Below, piece after piece: positions 44,591 to 55,835 of a DNA stretch of 64,000 nt. Origin of the DNA: Undaria pinnatifida (taxonomy: Eukaryota; Sar; Phaeophyceae; Laminariales; Alariaceae); the NCBI GenBank assembly GCA_012845835.1, contig JABAKD010000006.1, forward strand, positions 8,964,705 to 9,028,704, read 5' to 3'. A program made the translations under genes and the position numbers. How positions within the stretch are numbered: the first letter of the stretch is position 1; each line of letters starts with the position of its first letter. The notes beneath the pieces were generated by a model, which was given only the letters and a program-made list of their open reading frames with translations, did no database searches and was not told the origin of the DNA.

Positions 44591-45285
44591 AATGCACCAC
44601 GAAGAGGATGGACCCATGGATCGGTTGACTGCTGCCCTCCGGCCGTTGGGTGCCAATAGTCGAGGAAAGCAGCCCACTCGCACAGGCTCCTCCAGCACAC
44701 TGTCCTGGTTGCCCCCGGACTTCGCCGCCTTCGGTTGCTCCGCTGCCCCCAACACCCTCGGCCCAATGCTGTAATCCACAGCCCTCACCGCCCCCGGCCA
44801 AACCTTGTGCCCCACCGCCCTCATCACCCCTGGCCCAATCCTACACGACACCGCCACCACCGCCCCCGGCCTAATTGTGTACGCCACCGCCCGATCCAGT
44901 GCGGTACGCCACCGCCCTCAACCCCCCCTGCCCAATGCTGTACGCTATCGTCGTGACCACCTCCGGCACAATTCTGTGCTCTACCACCCTCATCACCCGT
45001 GGCCCAAGACTATGCTCTACCGCCCTCGCCGCCTCCACTCCATGCGTCGCCGTCACCTTCGCCGTGCACGATTAGGCCACGCTGCTGCGCGGTAGCCAGG
45101 TTCCCGATTCCGGGACGCCATTGCCGCGAGTAAACATGGCGTTAGCGTGCATACGAGTGGGCGGGCCATTGCGGCACTGCCTGGCCAGGTACCGGTAAGC
45201 TACACATACACCGCATGCCCCCCCCCAGAAGCGTTTGGGGCTATGCAAATATCGGCCTTATGGCCGAGTGTAAGGCGCCGATCGC

Positions 45286-45546
45286 GAGTCATCCGGCGGC
45301 AGAGGTGCAGCAGAAGAGTCTAACAATTTGCTGAGCTCCTAACATGATGTGTGAGCTATCTCAATATCTCACCCGTAACATGACTTGGATGGCATTCCTT
45401 CGCGCAACCCGACCAACACTTCCTCCATGCCCTAGTTTTGAAACAAGTTACACTGGTAATAGCGTTAGGCTAACCAGCAGTTTGTCACTCGAGGAGGCCA
45501 GACACGGTTTGGTCCAAAACGTGCAACGCCTACCGTGGGACGACTC
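45286..45546 (+). mobile_element. F-family MITE in copia copy 2, 4-bp TSD TCGC
   Basis: Gagtcatccggcggcagagg ... cctaccgtgggacgactc (261 bp) is flanked by TCGC at 45282-45285 and 45547-45550. Copy 2 resumes 'acttgtacactcctcccg', matching copy 1 'acttgtacacttccccc'. Confidence 0.85.
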
Positions 45547-45585
45547 TCGCACTTGTACACTCCTCCCGTCGGCGCTCGTGGTGGC

Positions 45586-45839
45586 GACGCAGGCTACGAT
45601 CGAGGCGCACCACTTTTTTTGTTATGAGGTTCCTCCCTTTGGGAGGTTAAGACCTCTCCCAAAAGCTGATTCGGAGAAAAATTAAAACTGCAAGCACTAC
45701 CGGATGAAAAACACATGGCCTAGATACACAACAAGGATCATGCAAAAGAGTGGCCAAGTTCCGACGATTTTGATATAAAGAGCTCCATCATGCAGAAACC
45801 AGTTTAGAAGAAAGTGCTACCTCTATCGCAGCACGCGTC
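45586..45839 (-). mobile_element. A-family MITE in copia copy 2, 4-bp TSD TGGC
   Basis: Gacgcaggctacgatcgagg ... ctatcgcagcacgcgtc (254 bp) is flanked by TGGC at 45582-45585 and 45840-45843. It inserted only about 35 bp from the F element. Confidence 0.85.
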
Positions 45840-45849
45840 TGGCGGGGGC

Positions 45850-46800
45850 GATCCCGATTGGTGCCACCCGCGCCCGGTGTTGCCAACCAATCCAGTCCCC
45901 TCATGTTGCTGCTGCAGTTGCTGCCAGATCTGAGGCTGCTTTTGGTCACGCTGGCCTCCACCCCCGTGCTGCTGCTGCTGCTGACCCCAAACTCCGTACT
46001 GTCGCTGCTGCTGCGGCTAATGCTGTCTGGCGCCCAGTTGCTGTCGGTGTCGCTGTGGCTGTTGCCTAGCGCCCACATACGGGTGCTGTCGTGGCGGCTG
46101 CTCCCAGCCGCCCACATGCTGCTGCTGTCGCCGCGGCTGCTTCTCGGCGCCCCCATATTGCTGCGGCGACTGCAGGTGCTGTCCGGTGCACCCAAACGTC
46201 CCACCCTCACAATTGCCGTGAAAGCCACCTACAATGCCGAGAGCATGCGGATCCGCCAACGCTGCAGTGGTCGAGACGATCACACCGCTAGCTTCCCCTC
46301 CTCCTACGCCTTGGTCGTTTGGGTAACAAATAACGTGCGGACGATTTGTTCCGTAACCGAACGGGTGACGCCAGGCCGAAGCAAGCTCATCCGCTGTTAT
46401 ATGTCGTAAGTTTCGGAGGGAGGGAATACGAAGTGTGAGTGATCAGGACTTGTGGATACCAAATGTCGACAGTAGATGGCGTTCCCCTTCGACACGGGCG
46501 AAGAACAACCTGGGTTCTCATCTCCGCCCGTGCTGGTTTTCTCGAACTCTTTCTGCAAATCATCCCTCGCGGGATGACAACTCGTCATATACCGAAATCC
46601 ATTACCGTCTTCTGTGTCCCTTCTTCTGACCCGGCTGCATGCATGGTCTCTTCCACAGGCCGCCCATGCTTCGCGTTCACGGGGAAATCTTGAGCTTTCT
46701 TGAACTTCTCCACCTTCTCAAAACCGAGTGGCATGACGACGGCTATCAATCCACTATACCCCTCAACCTCTTGCTATCCTAATGGAATCGGATGTGGGCT
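45850..46800 (-). pseudogene. Copy 2 gag remnant
   Basis: Patches match copy 1 gag: ALADPHALGIVGGF (about 46215-46260), a decayed Gln-rich repeat zone (45900-46170, gctgctg-rich on plus), and KEFEKTSTGGDENP..SPVSKGN (about 46490-46560). Confidence 0.7.
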
Positions 46801-47184
46801 CAAGCACACCAATCGACTTCCGATATTTCAAGCAAAATAAGATTGAACTCGACTTGATCACAAGTGAACATGTGTACCGTCGCACCTCGAGACTCGCACG
46901 CTATTTTGTCACACGATTAACGATTTGCCTGTCTGGATATGGGAGTCTTGCTCTTGCTGGTGCTATACATGCTCCCGTCGTTGCTGCGTGGCCGGCACGC
47001 TTCCCCGATCGCTCATCTCCTTAGCCTACGCCTCAGATGCTTCTCTAGCCGCTTCCTGCGCTGTTTTCCTTGCCCTTGTCGCGGCGTCTACCTGAAGTGT
47101 CAGGTCTTGTATACGCCGCAGAAACAACCCGCTCTCTGCTGACATACCAGCGCCTCTTCGGCAGCTCCGTGCGCGGACCGAACG

Positions 47185-47536
47185 ATACTATTAATAGCGT
47201 AGGAACAAACTGCGGTGGTGATGCCAGCTGTGGTGTTTCGCGGATCGCCCCTACGCCGTAGAGATGAGTGGCAAAACAAAAAATACATCGCAGGTCGTAC
47301 CGTTCCGTCACAGACCCTCGCACACACACGGAACATGGAGCAGCGGTATATACCAGTTTGTCACACGCTCCGCACATTCGAGTGGACCGTACCTTATTGA
47401 CACCGTCTTGCCTCGGCCATATATACGGGCGGTATCGTTGTATCACACACTTGGGTCGTATCGCATTGTAGTCAGAGACTGCATATGCATGGCAAGCCAT
47501 TCACCTTACGAAAACCCAAAACGCATACCAACAGTG
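47185..47536 (-). repeat. Copy 2 5' LTR remnant
   Basis: Aligns with the copy 1 LTR over ctacgccgtagag, ggtcgtaccgttccgtcacagaccctcgca, catatatacgggcggtatcgtt, ttgggtcgtatc and a right end acgcataccaaca. Confidence 0.6.
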
Positions 47537-47559
47537 CTTCCTTCGCATATTATCATAAA

Positions 47560-48640
47560 AAATGAAAATACACTCCAGCTGTGAGATCGAAGATTCCGTC
47601 GAAACTCATCTTTGCAAGCTGTGTGTGATACTCCGATCGCGCGCATTACGAGTTGTGTGTCCTCATTAAGGATATAGGTCGCCGACTCCCCTTACAACTA
47701 CAGTGTAGCTATCAGGGTCAACAGGATGATTTTAGTCAGTCTGTGCGCGGAAACTATAAAACCCGTTTCTGAGGGGGACAAAATCTGACAGCTGTGAAGG
47801 GAAATGTATCCTTTTATCAAGTGAATCTTGTAAGTCGAATAACCGGTGAGGGGGGTGGGGCGGAGTTTTGAAGGACGTGGGGGCCTGGTTTGATCAAAAG
47901 CGAGCGGGTTTGGAGGGGGGGAGGGGGAAAAGGGGCAATTTGTGCATGTAAGCTATGAATCCTTTCGAGGGGATAAATCTGACGGTTTTGGCACCAGTTT
48001 ATTATTAGGGGGGGGGGGGGGGGGGGTTGGGGCGGGCAGGGGGGGGGGGGGGGCGGGGGGGGGCAGCTCAATATGTGCCTGGAAACTATACATTATTTTG
48101 AGGGGATAAATGTGACGGTTTTCGAAATAATGCATCAGTTTATCATGTATATCCTGGGGTAAGTCGTACAATCAGTGAGTAAAGAGAGGGTGGAGTGTTC
48201 GAGGGGGTGGGGTTGGGATGGGGGGGTGGGGAGGTGGGGGGGTGGGGGCGGGGGGGGGGGCGGGGGGGGGGGGGGGGGGGGGGGGCGGAGGGGGGGGCGA
48301 GGGGTGGGTGGGGTGGGTGTGGGGGGGGGAGGAAGGGCTTTAGGTGAGGGGTTTGTTATACGTTTGGTGCTAGGTCTAGGCGATGGTGCGGGTGATGGGG
48401 AAGAAGGGGGCGTTCGAGGCGGGGGGGGGGGGGGGGGGGACACAGCGGCATGGATGGCTCTCGAAAGATAATGAGGTGATATCCTGTGCGTGAAGTGTAT
48501 ATTAATGTGGCGGATTTCGATATTTGGTGGGGCGTTTGAGTAAGGGAGAGCAAGAGGGGGGGGGGGGGGGAGATTTTTTAGGAGGTTTAGGTCACAAATA
48601 ATATTCAAATACACTTCGGCTGTGAGATCAAAGATATGTA
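47560..48640 (-). repeat. D repeats with extreme G tracts
   Basis: A full D core (47563-47860) is followed by repeated modules 'ggggataaatctgacggttttggcaccagtttat' / 'ggggataaatgtgacggttttcgaaataatgcatcagtttatc', separated by G runs up to about 20 (48000-48060, 48240-48300, 48420-48440). Confidence 0.65.
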
Positions 48641-48985
48641 GCAGCTTGTTATACGCGTGGTGCTAGGTCTAGGCGATCGTGCAGGTGGTTTTTATATAGA
48701 AAGCCTAAATATCCACACACCAGTATCTGAAACCGTGGTATCACAAACGCGTTCCAAATAATCTAAACGGCCGCAGATAAAGTCAGAAGCATACGAAATT
48801 GCGCGAGTCCGTCGTCGAGGCCTTGCTTGTTTCACGCGGCACGCACGATGCTGGAGCGTCTTCTCAGTGACGGGCCTCCATGACACAAGCTCGTCTATAT
48901 TTCGGCACCTGCGAACGAAAAAAACGCTGAATACCTACGTCGTGGGATTGCTCAAGAACAGGTAGCACTTTCGTTTTGCTAGATA
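48640..48985. other. No recognisable gene
   Basis: A short open stretch on the minus strand (48692-48886) has no recognisable motif. Confidence 0.3.
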
Positions 48986-48987
48986 CG

Positions 48988-49273
48988 GGCGCGTGCTACG
49001 ATAGAGGCGCGCCACATTTTTCCCTAATACTGCCTCTCGCATTAGGAGGTCAAGACATTTCCTTCTTAACCCAAAAACTGATTTGGACCTAAAAAATAAC
49101 CTTCTTTATCGCGGATGAAAACTCCCATGGCCTAGCTAAGTAGTCTACACAACGAGAATCAGGCAAAAAAAAAATGGCCTATTCCCGACGATTTGGGGTT
49201 AAGGAGAGCCCCGACGATCAGAAACCGATTCAGCAAAAAAAAAGGGCTACCTCTAGATATCGTAGCATGCGTC
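48988..49273 (-). mobile_element. A-family MITE, 4-bp TSD TACG
   Basis: Ggcgcgtgctacgatagagg ... atcgtagcatgcgtc is flanked by TACG at 48984-48987 and 49274-49277. Confidence 0.78.
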
Positions 49274-49342
49274 TACGTTTTCGGCAGAGGTGTAGAGATC
49301 CCCAAATAACGAGGCCCAGAAAAGCAAAGGGGAACCTCTACA

Positions 49343-49609
49343 GACGCTTGCTGCTCGTACGATAGAGGTAGCACTTTCCGCTCGAAATGGTTTCGGAATG
49401 AAGGGACTCACCCTTAACCCAAAACCGTCGGGAATTGGGCATTTTTTTTCGCATGATTCGAGATCGTAGTGTACCTAGGCCACGGGATTTTTTATCCGGG
49501 GTAGCAGTTTTATCATTTTCCTATTCAGCTTTTTGTGGGCCGTCTTAAGGTCCCAAATTGAGGAACCTCAGCAAAAAAGTGGTGCACCTCTACTCTAGCG
49601 CGTGGCTAC
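49343..49609 (+). mobile_element. A-family MITE
   Basis: Gacgcttgctgctcgtacgatagagg ... cacctctactctagcgcg, with full A interior. Confidence 0.6.
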
Positions 49610-49619
49610 ACTAGCACGT

Positions 49620-51640
49620 GCCTCTTGCAAGCGCACGTTATTGCAACGCAGTGAAAATAGAAAAATAAGCGAGCTACGTTCTCCACCTATAAACTATGGC
49701 TCCAGCAAACACGCTACATACAGGCAGCCAACACGCTTCTTCCCTCCTGCAAGCGCAACAGTCTGACTACCGCGATGAAGCGCAAACCTAGCGCGTGATG
49801 ATTTTCCTCTCTTGACGCGTTTCTCGTATCTTTCAAGCGCGAGACATCCACAACACGCAATTGTTGAAACGATGAGCACTGCCCTTTTCGTCTGTCATAT
49901 ATTTCCGTCGGTCTTTTAACGGGTTTCGTATTAGGCAAGCACCCGCCACCCTCTTGCAAGAGCACGACGAGTTAACGCCGTGTGAAGAAAGCGTCCGCAC
50001 TACACCTGCTAAGCTTTGACGCACTACACTCCATACCATACGTCCACCCCCCTCTTTCAAGAGAGCAAGACAACCAATAAACCGTGTTTCGCAAAACGTA
50101 GAGCTCAATTTTCACTCTGCCGTGTTTTTCATGAAGATCCACGCTGCTGTACAACACACCTATAACCCCTCCTCTCTGTGCCGATGCCCACCCGCGCAAA
50201 ATATAAGAGGCAAACCGATTTCCCATCCAAGAAGTCCATGCAGTTTCTAACACAGTTGTGGTCCCGCGTCACTGCGGTGATAATCACAACTAATGTTCAC
50301 GACCTGTACTGTACCATCCCGGGACAACGCGAGGACCAAGTTTGGTGCGGGTATTAATTATTGCCGTTTTGGCAAGGCATTGCACTAACACTGGTATACA
50401 GCAATTAACAACACCAACCAATTGCATGTCTGAAGTAAATTCCCGCAAACACACGAAAGGCCTAACTAACCTGAGCAAGGTTTGAAATATTGTTTGTGGT
50501 ACAAACGCCGAGAAGTCTTCAACATACCAATTAGTTTATTGAAAAAAAGTGGATTGGAGTAGCGCCCGCCTCTGAGCACAGTCAGTGTCTCAACCCGAAC
50601 GTCTTCGCGTTCCCGAAGAAATGAGACTTCATCATGTTCTTACAACTAACTAGGTCATTAAACTACTAGGCTAGTCGGCGTTCATGGGCCCACGCTGTGC
50701 ACACAATTGAAAGTCGCCGTATGAGGGTCGAATTTTGGGTATCTTTTTCTCGGCGGCTCGAAGCCACCTGCACGAGTGGGTACCCTACACCTTGGCAGGC
50801 GGGGACGTTATTGGTTTTCGGTATCTTCTTACGCATCGCCATGGAGTTGTTTGGTTTTCTCCACAACAAAAACTGAGAAAAAAATTCAGAGCCACTTTTG
50901 AGAAAAACAAGACAAGCAACAGAGCCACTCGTGCGAGTGGCTTAACATCTAGTCTATAGTTAAACGACTTTGTTTGGGTAGCGCCCTTGTCGTAGGCTTG
51001 AATACCAGGGTTCTTGAGCGATTTCTCATGGGGGGCTGAATGCGGTGACGGTAGATGCTAACGGCCTCACGAGGAAGAGCACCTGCGTAATGAAGGCACG
51101 GTTGCATGGATTGTATGCGGGCGTACACGGGAGGATATAGCATCGCGTGGATGGTGTCAGCGCTGCAAAACGAATTTCCCTGTGGATTTGCATGGATGGG
51201 CGGGTACAAGAGACGAGGACACGCGTGACCGCGGGTTGATAATCGGATTGCGCTTCAATTTTTTTCTCGAAGTCAGATTTTAGGCGAAGCGTAGGCATTG
51301 AGTGAGGTTACTCGGGAAGAAAAGCAACTTCACTCCTAACGTGTAGCGTGCTTGAACGGCACTCATGCCATGAAAAAAAAACCGCCGTAGAACAGAGACC
51401 CCCAGCATACAATATGGCTATGACCAGAAATATTTCACGTGCACCCTGCCGTAGTTCATGTATCCCGTCTGCCGTTTAGTTCATTGTTACGGAGGCGTTC
51501 CATGACAGGGTATAGCATGTTTTCGACAAAACGTTCCTCAGTGACAGGTCTCCTCTCTACTAAGAAGCTAGCCCACTGATGCCATTATTCAGGACCCTGC
51601 GTGCGTCTTGCAATGCCTCGGTGCAAATGGGGTTGTCCAC
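49620..51640. other. No recognisable gene; weak repeats
   Basis: Short repeated pieces (cctcttgcaagcgcac, ctcttgcaagagcac, tctttcaagagagcaag) occur at about 49620-50070. A minus-strand ORF at 51026-51298 has plausible codons but no known motif. A C-type piece 'gagccactcgtgcgagtggctta' lies at 50920. Confidence 0.35.
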
Positions 51641-51644
51641 GGGT

Positions 51645-51780
51645 TTACCCAGGCTACAGTACGGGGGTTATGTTGTTTTTTAGGCATTGATTTTCAGTGG
51701 CTCGGAGTCACTCGCGCGAGCGACAGCCCCCCTGTTCCTTTGCGGTCTTGAGCTTTGTTGTTGTTGTTGTTGTCGTTTAT
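51645..51780 (+). mobile_element. Truncated C-family MITE
   Basis: Acccaggctacagtacggggg ... cggagtcactcgcgcgagcgacagcccccctgttcctttgcggtctt, then directly a D repeat. Confidence 0.55.
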
Positions 51781-51794
51781 AGCTAGTCCCTACA

Positions 51795-53545
51795 TCTATG
51801 CGACCTAAAGCTGTTGGAAACCCCCTTCCTCCCCCCCCCCACCCCCCCCCCCCCATCCCTTCGAACACTCCTCCCTCTCCTCACTGGTTGTACGACTTAC
51901 AGCATACACTTGATAAACTGATGCATTTCCTTCCACAGCTGTCAGGTTTTGTCCCCCTCGAAAACGGGTTTTGTAGTTTCCGCACACAGACTGACTAACA
52001 TCACCCTGTTGACCCTGGTACAAGCTACACTATACATAGTTCCAAGGGGAGTCGCCGACCTATGATATCCTTAATGAGGACACACACCCCGTCATACGTC
52101 GATCGGAGAATCACACATATCTTACAAATATGAGTTTCGACAAAATCTTCGATTTCACAGCTGGACTGGAGGAGTGCCTGTATACTTTTATAATATATAT
52201 ATATCTTTCTAGAGCCATCCATGCCACTGCTTCCCCCCCCCCCCCCCCCGCCCCCTCGCCCCCAACGCCCCCTCCTTCCCCACCACCCGCACCATCGCCT
52301 AGACCTAGAACCACAAGTATAGCAAACCCCTACATCTATGCCACCTCAAGCTCTCCCGCCCCCCTCGCCCCCCCCCCACCTTCCCCCCCCACCGCCCACC
52401 TCCCCACCCCCCCCACCCCATCCCCACCCCCTCGAACACTCCGCCCTCTACTCACTGGTTGCACGACTTACAGGATATACATGATAAACTGGTGCATTCT
52501 TTCCGAAACCGTCACATTTATCCCCTTAAAATAATGTATAGTTTCCACGCACAGATTGAGCTGCCCCCCCGCCCCCGCCCCCCCCCCCCCCCCCGCTCCC
52601 TTTTGATCAAAACCAGGCCCCCACGTCCTTCAAAACTCCGCCCTCTCCTCACCGGTTACTCGACTTACAGGATCCACTTAATAAACTGATGCATTTTCTT
52701 CCACAGCTGTCAGATTTTGTCCCTCAGAAACGGGTTTTATAGTTTCCGCGCACAGACTGACTAACACCACCCTGTTGACCCTGATAGCTACACTGTAGTT
52801 GCGAGGGGAGTCGCCGACCTATATCCTTAATGAGGACACACAACCCGTAATACGTCGATCGGAGTATCACACAAAGCTTACAAATATGAGTTTCGACATA
52901 ATCTTCGATTTCACACTGGACTGGAGGAGTGCCTTTATACTTTTATAATATATATATCTTTCTAGAGCTATCCGTGCCGCTGCTTCCCCCCCCCTCCCCC
53001 CCCCCCCCCCCCCCGCCCCCAACACCCCCTCCTTCCCCACCACGCACAGATTGAGCTGCCCGCCCCCCCCCCGCCCCCGCCCCCTCATGATAAACTGGTG
53101 CATTATTTTCCAAAACCGTCAGATTTATCCCCTTGAAGGATTTATAGTTTCCACCCACAAATTAAGCTGCCCCGCCCGCCCCCCCCCCCCTCTCCCTTGT
53201 GATCAAAATCAGGCGCCCACGTGATTTAAAACTCCGCCCTCCCCTCATCGGATATTCGACTTACCGGATTCATTTGATAAACGGATGCATTTCCTTCCAC
53301 AGCTGTCAGATTTTGTCCCCCTCAGAAACGGGTTTTGAAGTTTCCGCACACAGACTGGCCAACATCACCCTGTTGACCCTGATAGCTGCACTGTAGTTGT
53401 TGCAAGGGGAGTCACCGACTTATATCCTTAATGAGGACGCACAACCCGTAATGCGCGCGATCGGAGTATCACACACAGCTTGCAAAGATGAGTTTCGACA
53501 AAATCCTCGATGTCACAGCTGGAGTGTATTTTCATTTTTATATTA
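51795..53545 (+). repeat. Four D modules in a row with C tracts
   Basis: D cores lie at about 51850-52190, 52430-52545, 52620-52945 and 53200-53545. They are separated by poly-C blocks (52230-52430, 52565-52600, 52985-53090) and by the shorter variant 'tttcc(g/a)aaaccgtca(g/c)atttatcccctt'. Confidence 0.65.
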
Positions 53546-53592
53546 TATAGATATATGTGCTATTTTGTATGACCTGAAATGTCTTTGTTTAA

Positions 53593-54007
53593 GAGTCATT
53601 CCGCGGCAGGGGTTGCAGTTGAGCAAAAACGTTTTCGGTAATAATGATACGGGTGACATCCTTAACCCCTTAAGAGCCCCCGCAGACCTCCCTCTACAAA
53701 CTTCAAGCAATTTTGTAAAAAAATAGAAAAGAGTTTCCAGCAGAAAATAGGTTTGAGTGAGGAACGAACAACGGTAAGTGAGTCCAGTCCAAAAATTAGG
53801 ACTCGTAGGGAACAAAAGCTTGGTCGGGTTGCGCGAACGAACGCCTTCGAAGCCACGTTGTTTCGGGACCCGTGAAATGTTGATTGAGCTCGTCATCGCG
53901 TTAGGAGCACGGAAAATTGTTAGAATCAGCTGTATGTACAACCCTACCAGCGTGGGATGGGAAATTCTTAGAACCAGCTCTACACCCATGCCAGCGTGGG
54001 ATGGCTC
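53593..54007 (-). mobile_element. F-family MITE with partial H insertion
   Basis: Ends gagtcattccgcggcagggg and cagcgtgggatggctc. The interior has 'gcttggtcgggttgcgcgaacgaacgccttcgaag'. At about 53662 'TTAACCCCTTAAGAGCCCCC' marks the right end of an H element in inverted orientation. The other H end is not intact. Confidence 0.6.
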
Positions 54008-54009
54008 AT

Positions 54010-55276
54010 TCTTATCGGATTGATATAACACGGTGGTCGAAACGTTGACGAACACACCGACCGCCGAACGCTCGTTGGCCACGAAGAACCCGGAGATATT
54101 ATGCTACCTGGCATGCGATGAGTGGTATGTCCACCGGGTTTAACTTCTAAATACGTATTGATTGTACATGATGTACGCTAATGTTTGCGTTTAACGAAGG
54201 TATGCCGGTGTTATAATAATTTGGGGTCAGCCGCGGACTGCCATGACTCCTTAATCTATGTGTGATGGCGTGATGTGGCTAAGCACGGTAGGGGGAGTAT
54301 CAAGACGCTTTTTCATTACCCGGATTGAGCCGATAAACTATGCCGAGTAGCTCTCTACCTCGCTGGAAAAACGTTTTGGGCTTGGCACTTGTTCAGCGCG
54401 GCGTACTTGTATTATCGCGAGTCATTCCCCCTGCGGTGGCTTCGTGTCGATAAAAAAGACGGCACATCATCTTAAGGCGCCAACCGAACAGGGGGGGGGG
54501 TCACACGCGCGAGTGAGCCGTATAGCCATTGCAGATAGAGGCCCCAAACGTGACCCCCGCTGCCGTTACGGTAGCCTTGTGACCTTCACAGACGCCGCGC
54601 TGCTTAACAGAGAAAACCGAACCTAGCCCAAGTATACAGTTCATATGCGCAGATTATGATGTACGCCGTCCATCTCAAGTTCACCGAACAGACTGGCATA
54701 TTTAGCAACCTCGTGGTTACCAATTGGTTATTATAGGACGGGCTGTGGTCCCGGCGTCTGGCGTAAAATAGGCAGAGGTCTCTTCTCAAGAGGAACAGAC
54801 TAATAAAAAGTAAAAGGAAAAAGACCAGTACCTGCAAAGAAGCGCACAATTATTTTTTTGCGACAAACAAAGCCAAGGCACCACCAAGCAAACAAACAAA
54901 GAAAAAAAAAAACTGTTCTTTGGGCCTCTGGGGGGGGGGGGGGGGTCGGGATGTTCGATTCTTTTGATGTGCCCCTGTGGATGGTTTGCTGCACACTCTT
55001 GCGTTAACAAAGAGGCTTGGCAAGCAAACCAACATTGCAATAGCAAGGGATGTCAAACTGTACGTTAGGTTGTTTAGGTATGTAAATCCTTGCGTCAAGG
55101 CGAGGTGGTCAATTTAGTCAGAAATAAACAATGGTGGGCAAGCGCCGCGCCTGGGCACGAAACCCTGTAAGCCTTCGTGCCCTTGATGTCCAAATACGAC
55201 GCGCACGTGCCTCCTGGTTGTGCCTCCTGGTTGTTCCACCGTTCCCGCACAACCTGGGCTTAAGATGCCGCGGGAG
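54010..55276. other. No confident gene; C-type fragment and the left flank of copia copy 1
   Basis: 54490-54590 has a C-type end (ggtcacacgcgcgagtgag, gttacggtagccttgtgacc). 55114-55276 is open on the minus strand and may belong to the ORF split by copy 1 (see 62577-63158). Confidence 0.35.
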
Positions 55277-55281
55277 GCAGT
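55277..55281. repeat. Left target-site duplication of copia copy 1 (GCAGT)
   Basis: GCAGT immediately precedes the TG of the left LTR. The same five bases follow the CA of the right LTR at 62572-62576. Confidence 0.9.
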
Positions 55282-55681
55282 TGTTTTAATACGCTTGCTG
55301 AATAACGTGTTCTGTGTAACCACGCGGCGTGCCACTACGGCGTAGATCGAGGAGAGAAGATAAAATACTCGTACACCGGATACCAAATACACACCAGGTG
55401 GGTCAATACCGTTCTGTCAGAGACCGTGCCATATAAACCACACACAGGAGGTAAGCCGCACCTGATTGTCACCGGCTGCACCACTCACATATATACGGGC
55501 AGTATCGTTATCATCAAAGCCCGGGTCGTATCATTAACATCATCGACTGCCCCGCGGGGGGGCAGCTCCACACTCCGAGGCATATACCGAATAATGCCTC
55601 GACACATAATACGAAACCCCAGAATATACGAAACCGCCAAATATCCGCGGACCCGTATCGAACAACCGCATACCACAAACA
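55282..55681 (-). repeat. Copia copy 1 3' LTR (400 bp)
   Basis: On the element strand it begins TGTTTGTGGTATGCGG and ends CGTATTAAAACA. It is identical to 62172-62571 except G/A at 55428/62318. It contains a CTGCCCC-GCGG-GGGGCAG hairpin (about 55548). Confidence 0.93.
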
Positions 55682-55691
55682 GCCCCCCTAT
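55682..55691 (-). promoter_or_regulatory. Polypurine tract of copia copy 1
   Basis: On the element strand ATAGGGGGGC directly precedes the TGTTTG of the 3' LTR. This is the usual plus-strand primer site. Similar G6-containing repeats lie upstream at about 56010, 56055 and 56135. Confidence 0.75.
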
Positions 55692-55724
55692 TCGGTGCTC
55701 GATACGATAGGTCCCGAACAACTT

Positions 55725-55835
55725 ATCACCAATTGCCAGGTAAAACGGCAAATCCCAAATTCCATAATAAATCATTGCCAAGGTAAAACGGCAAGCCCAA
55801 ATTCCGTCATGAAGAATTGCCAAGGTAAAACGGCA
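55725..55835 (-). repeat. Three direct repeats with TTGCC...GGCAA dyad in the copia 3' UTR
   Basis: 'attgcc(aa)ggtaaaacggcaa..cccaaattcc' occurs three times with a roughly 50-bp period. Each copy can form a small hairpin. Confidence 0.6.

Larger units (their letters stand above)
39960..47536 (-). mobile_element. Copia copy 2: old, broken Ty1/copia element
   Basis: Relative to copy 1 the order is the same: 3' UTR (about 39960-40850), RNase H/RT, Pro/Thr-type linker, integrase, protease, gag and a 5' LTR remnant. Reading frames are broken many times. It carries three later MITE insertions (40328-40574, 45286-45546 and 45586-45839). The left (3') LTR is not recognisable. The age is much greater than copy 1, because proteins match only in patches. 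Confidence 0.8.

Noticed and set aside
48135-48614. Pro-rich ORF of 159 codons
   Set aside because: Translation of C homopolymer tracts in D repeats, not a gene.
54604-55098. Hydrophobic short ORFs suggesting membrane proteins
   Set aside because: Several overlapping frames over AT-rich and homopolymer sequence, with no motif or conservation signal.
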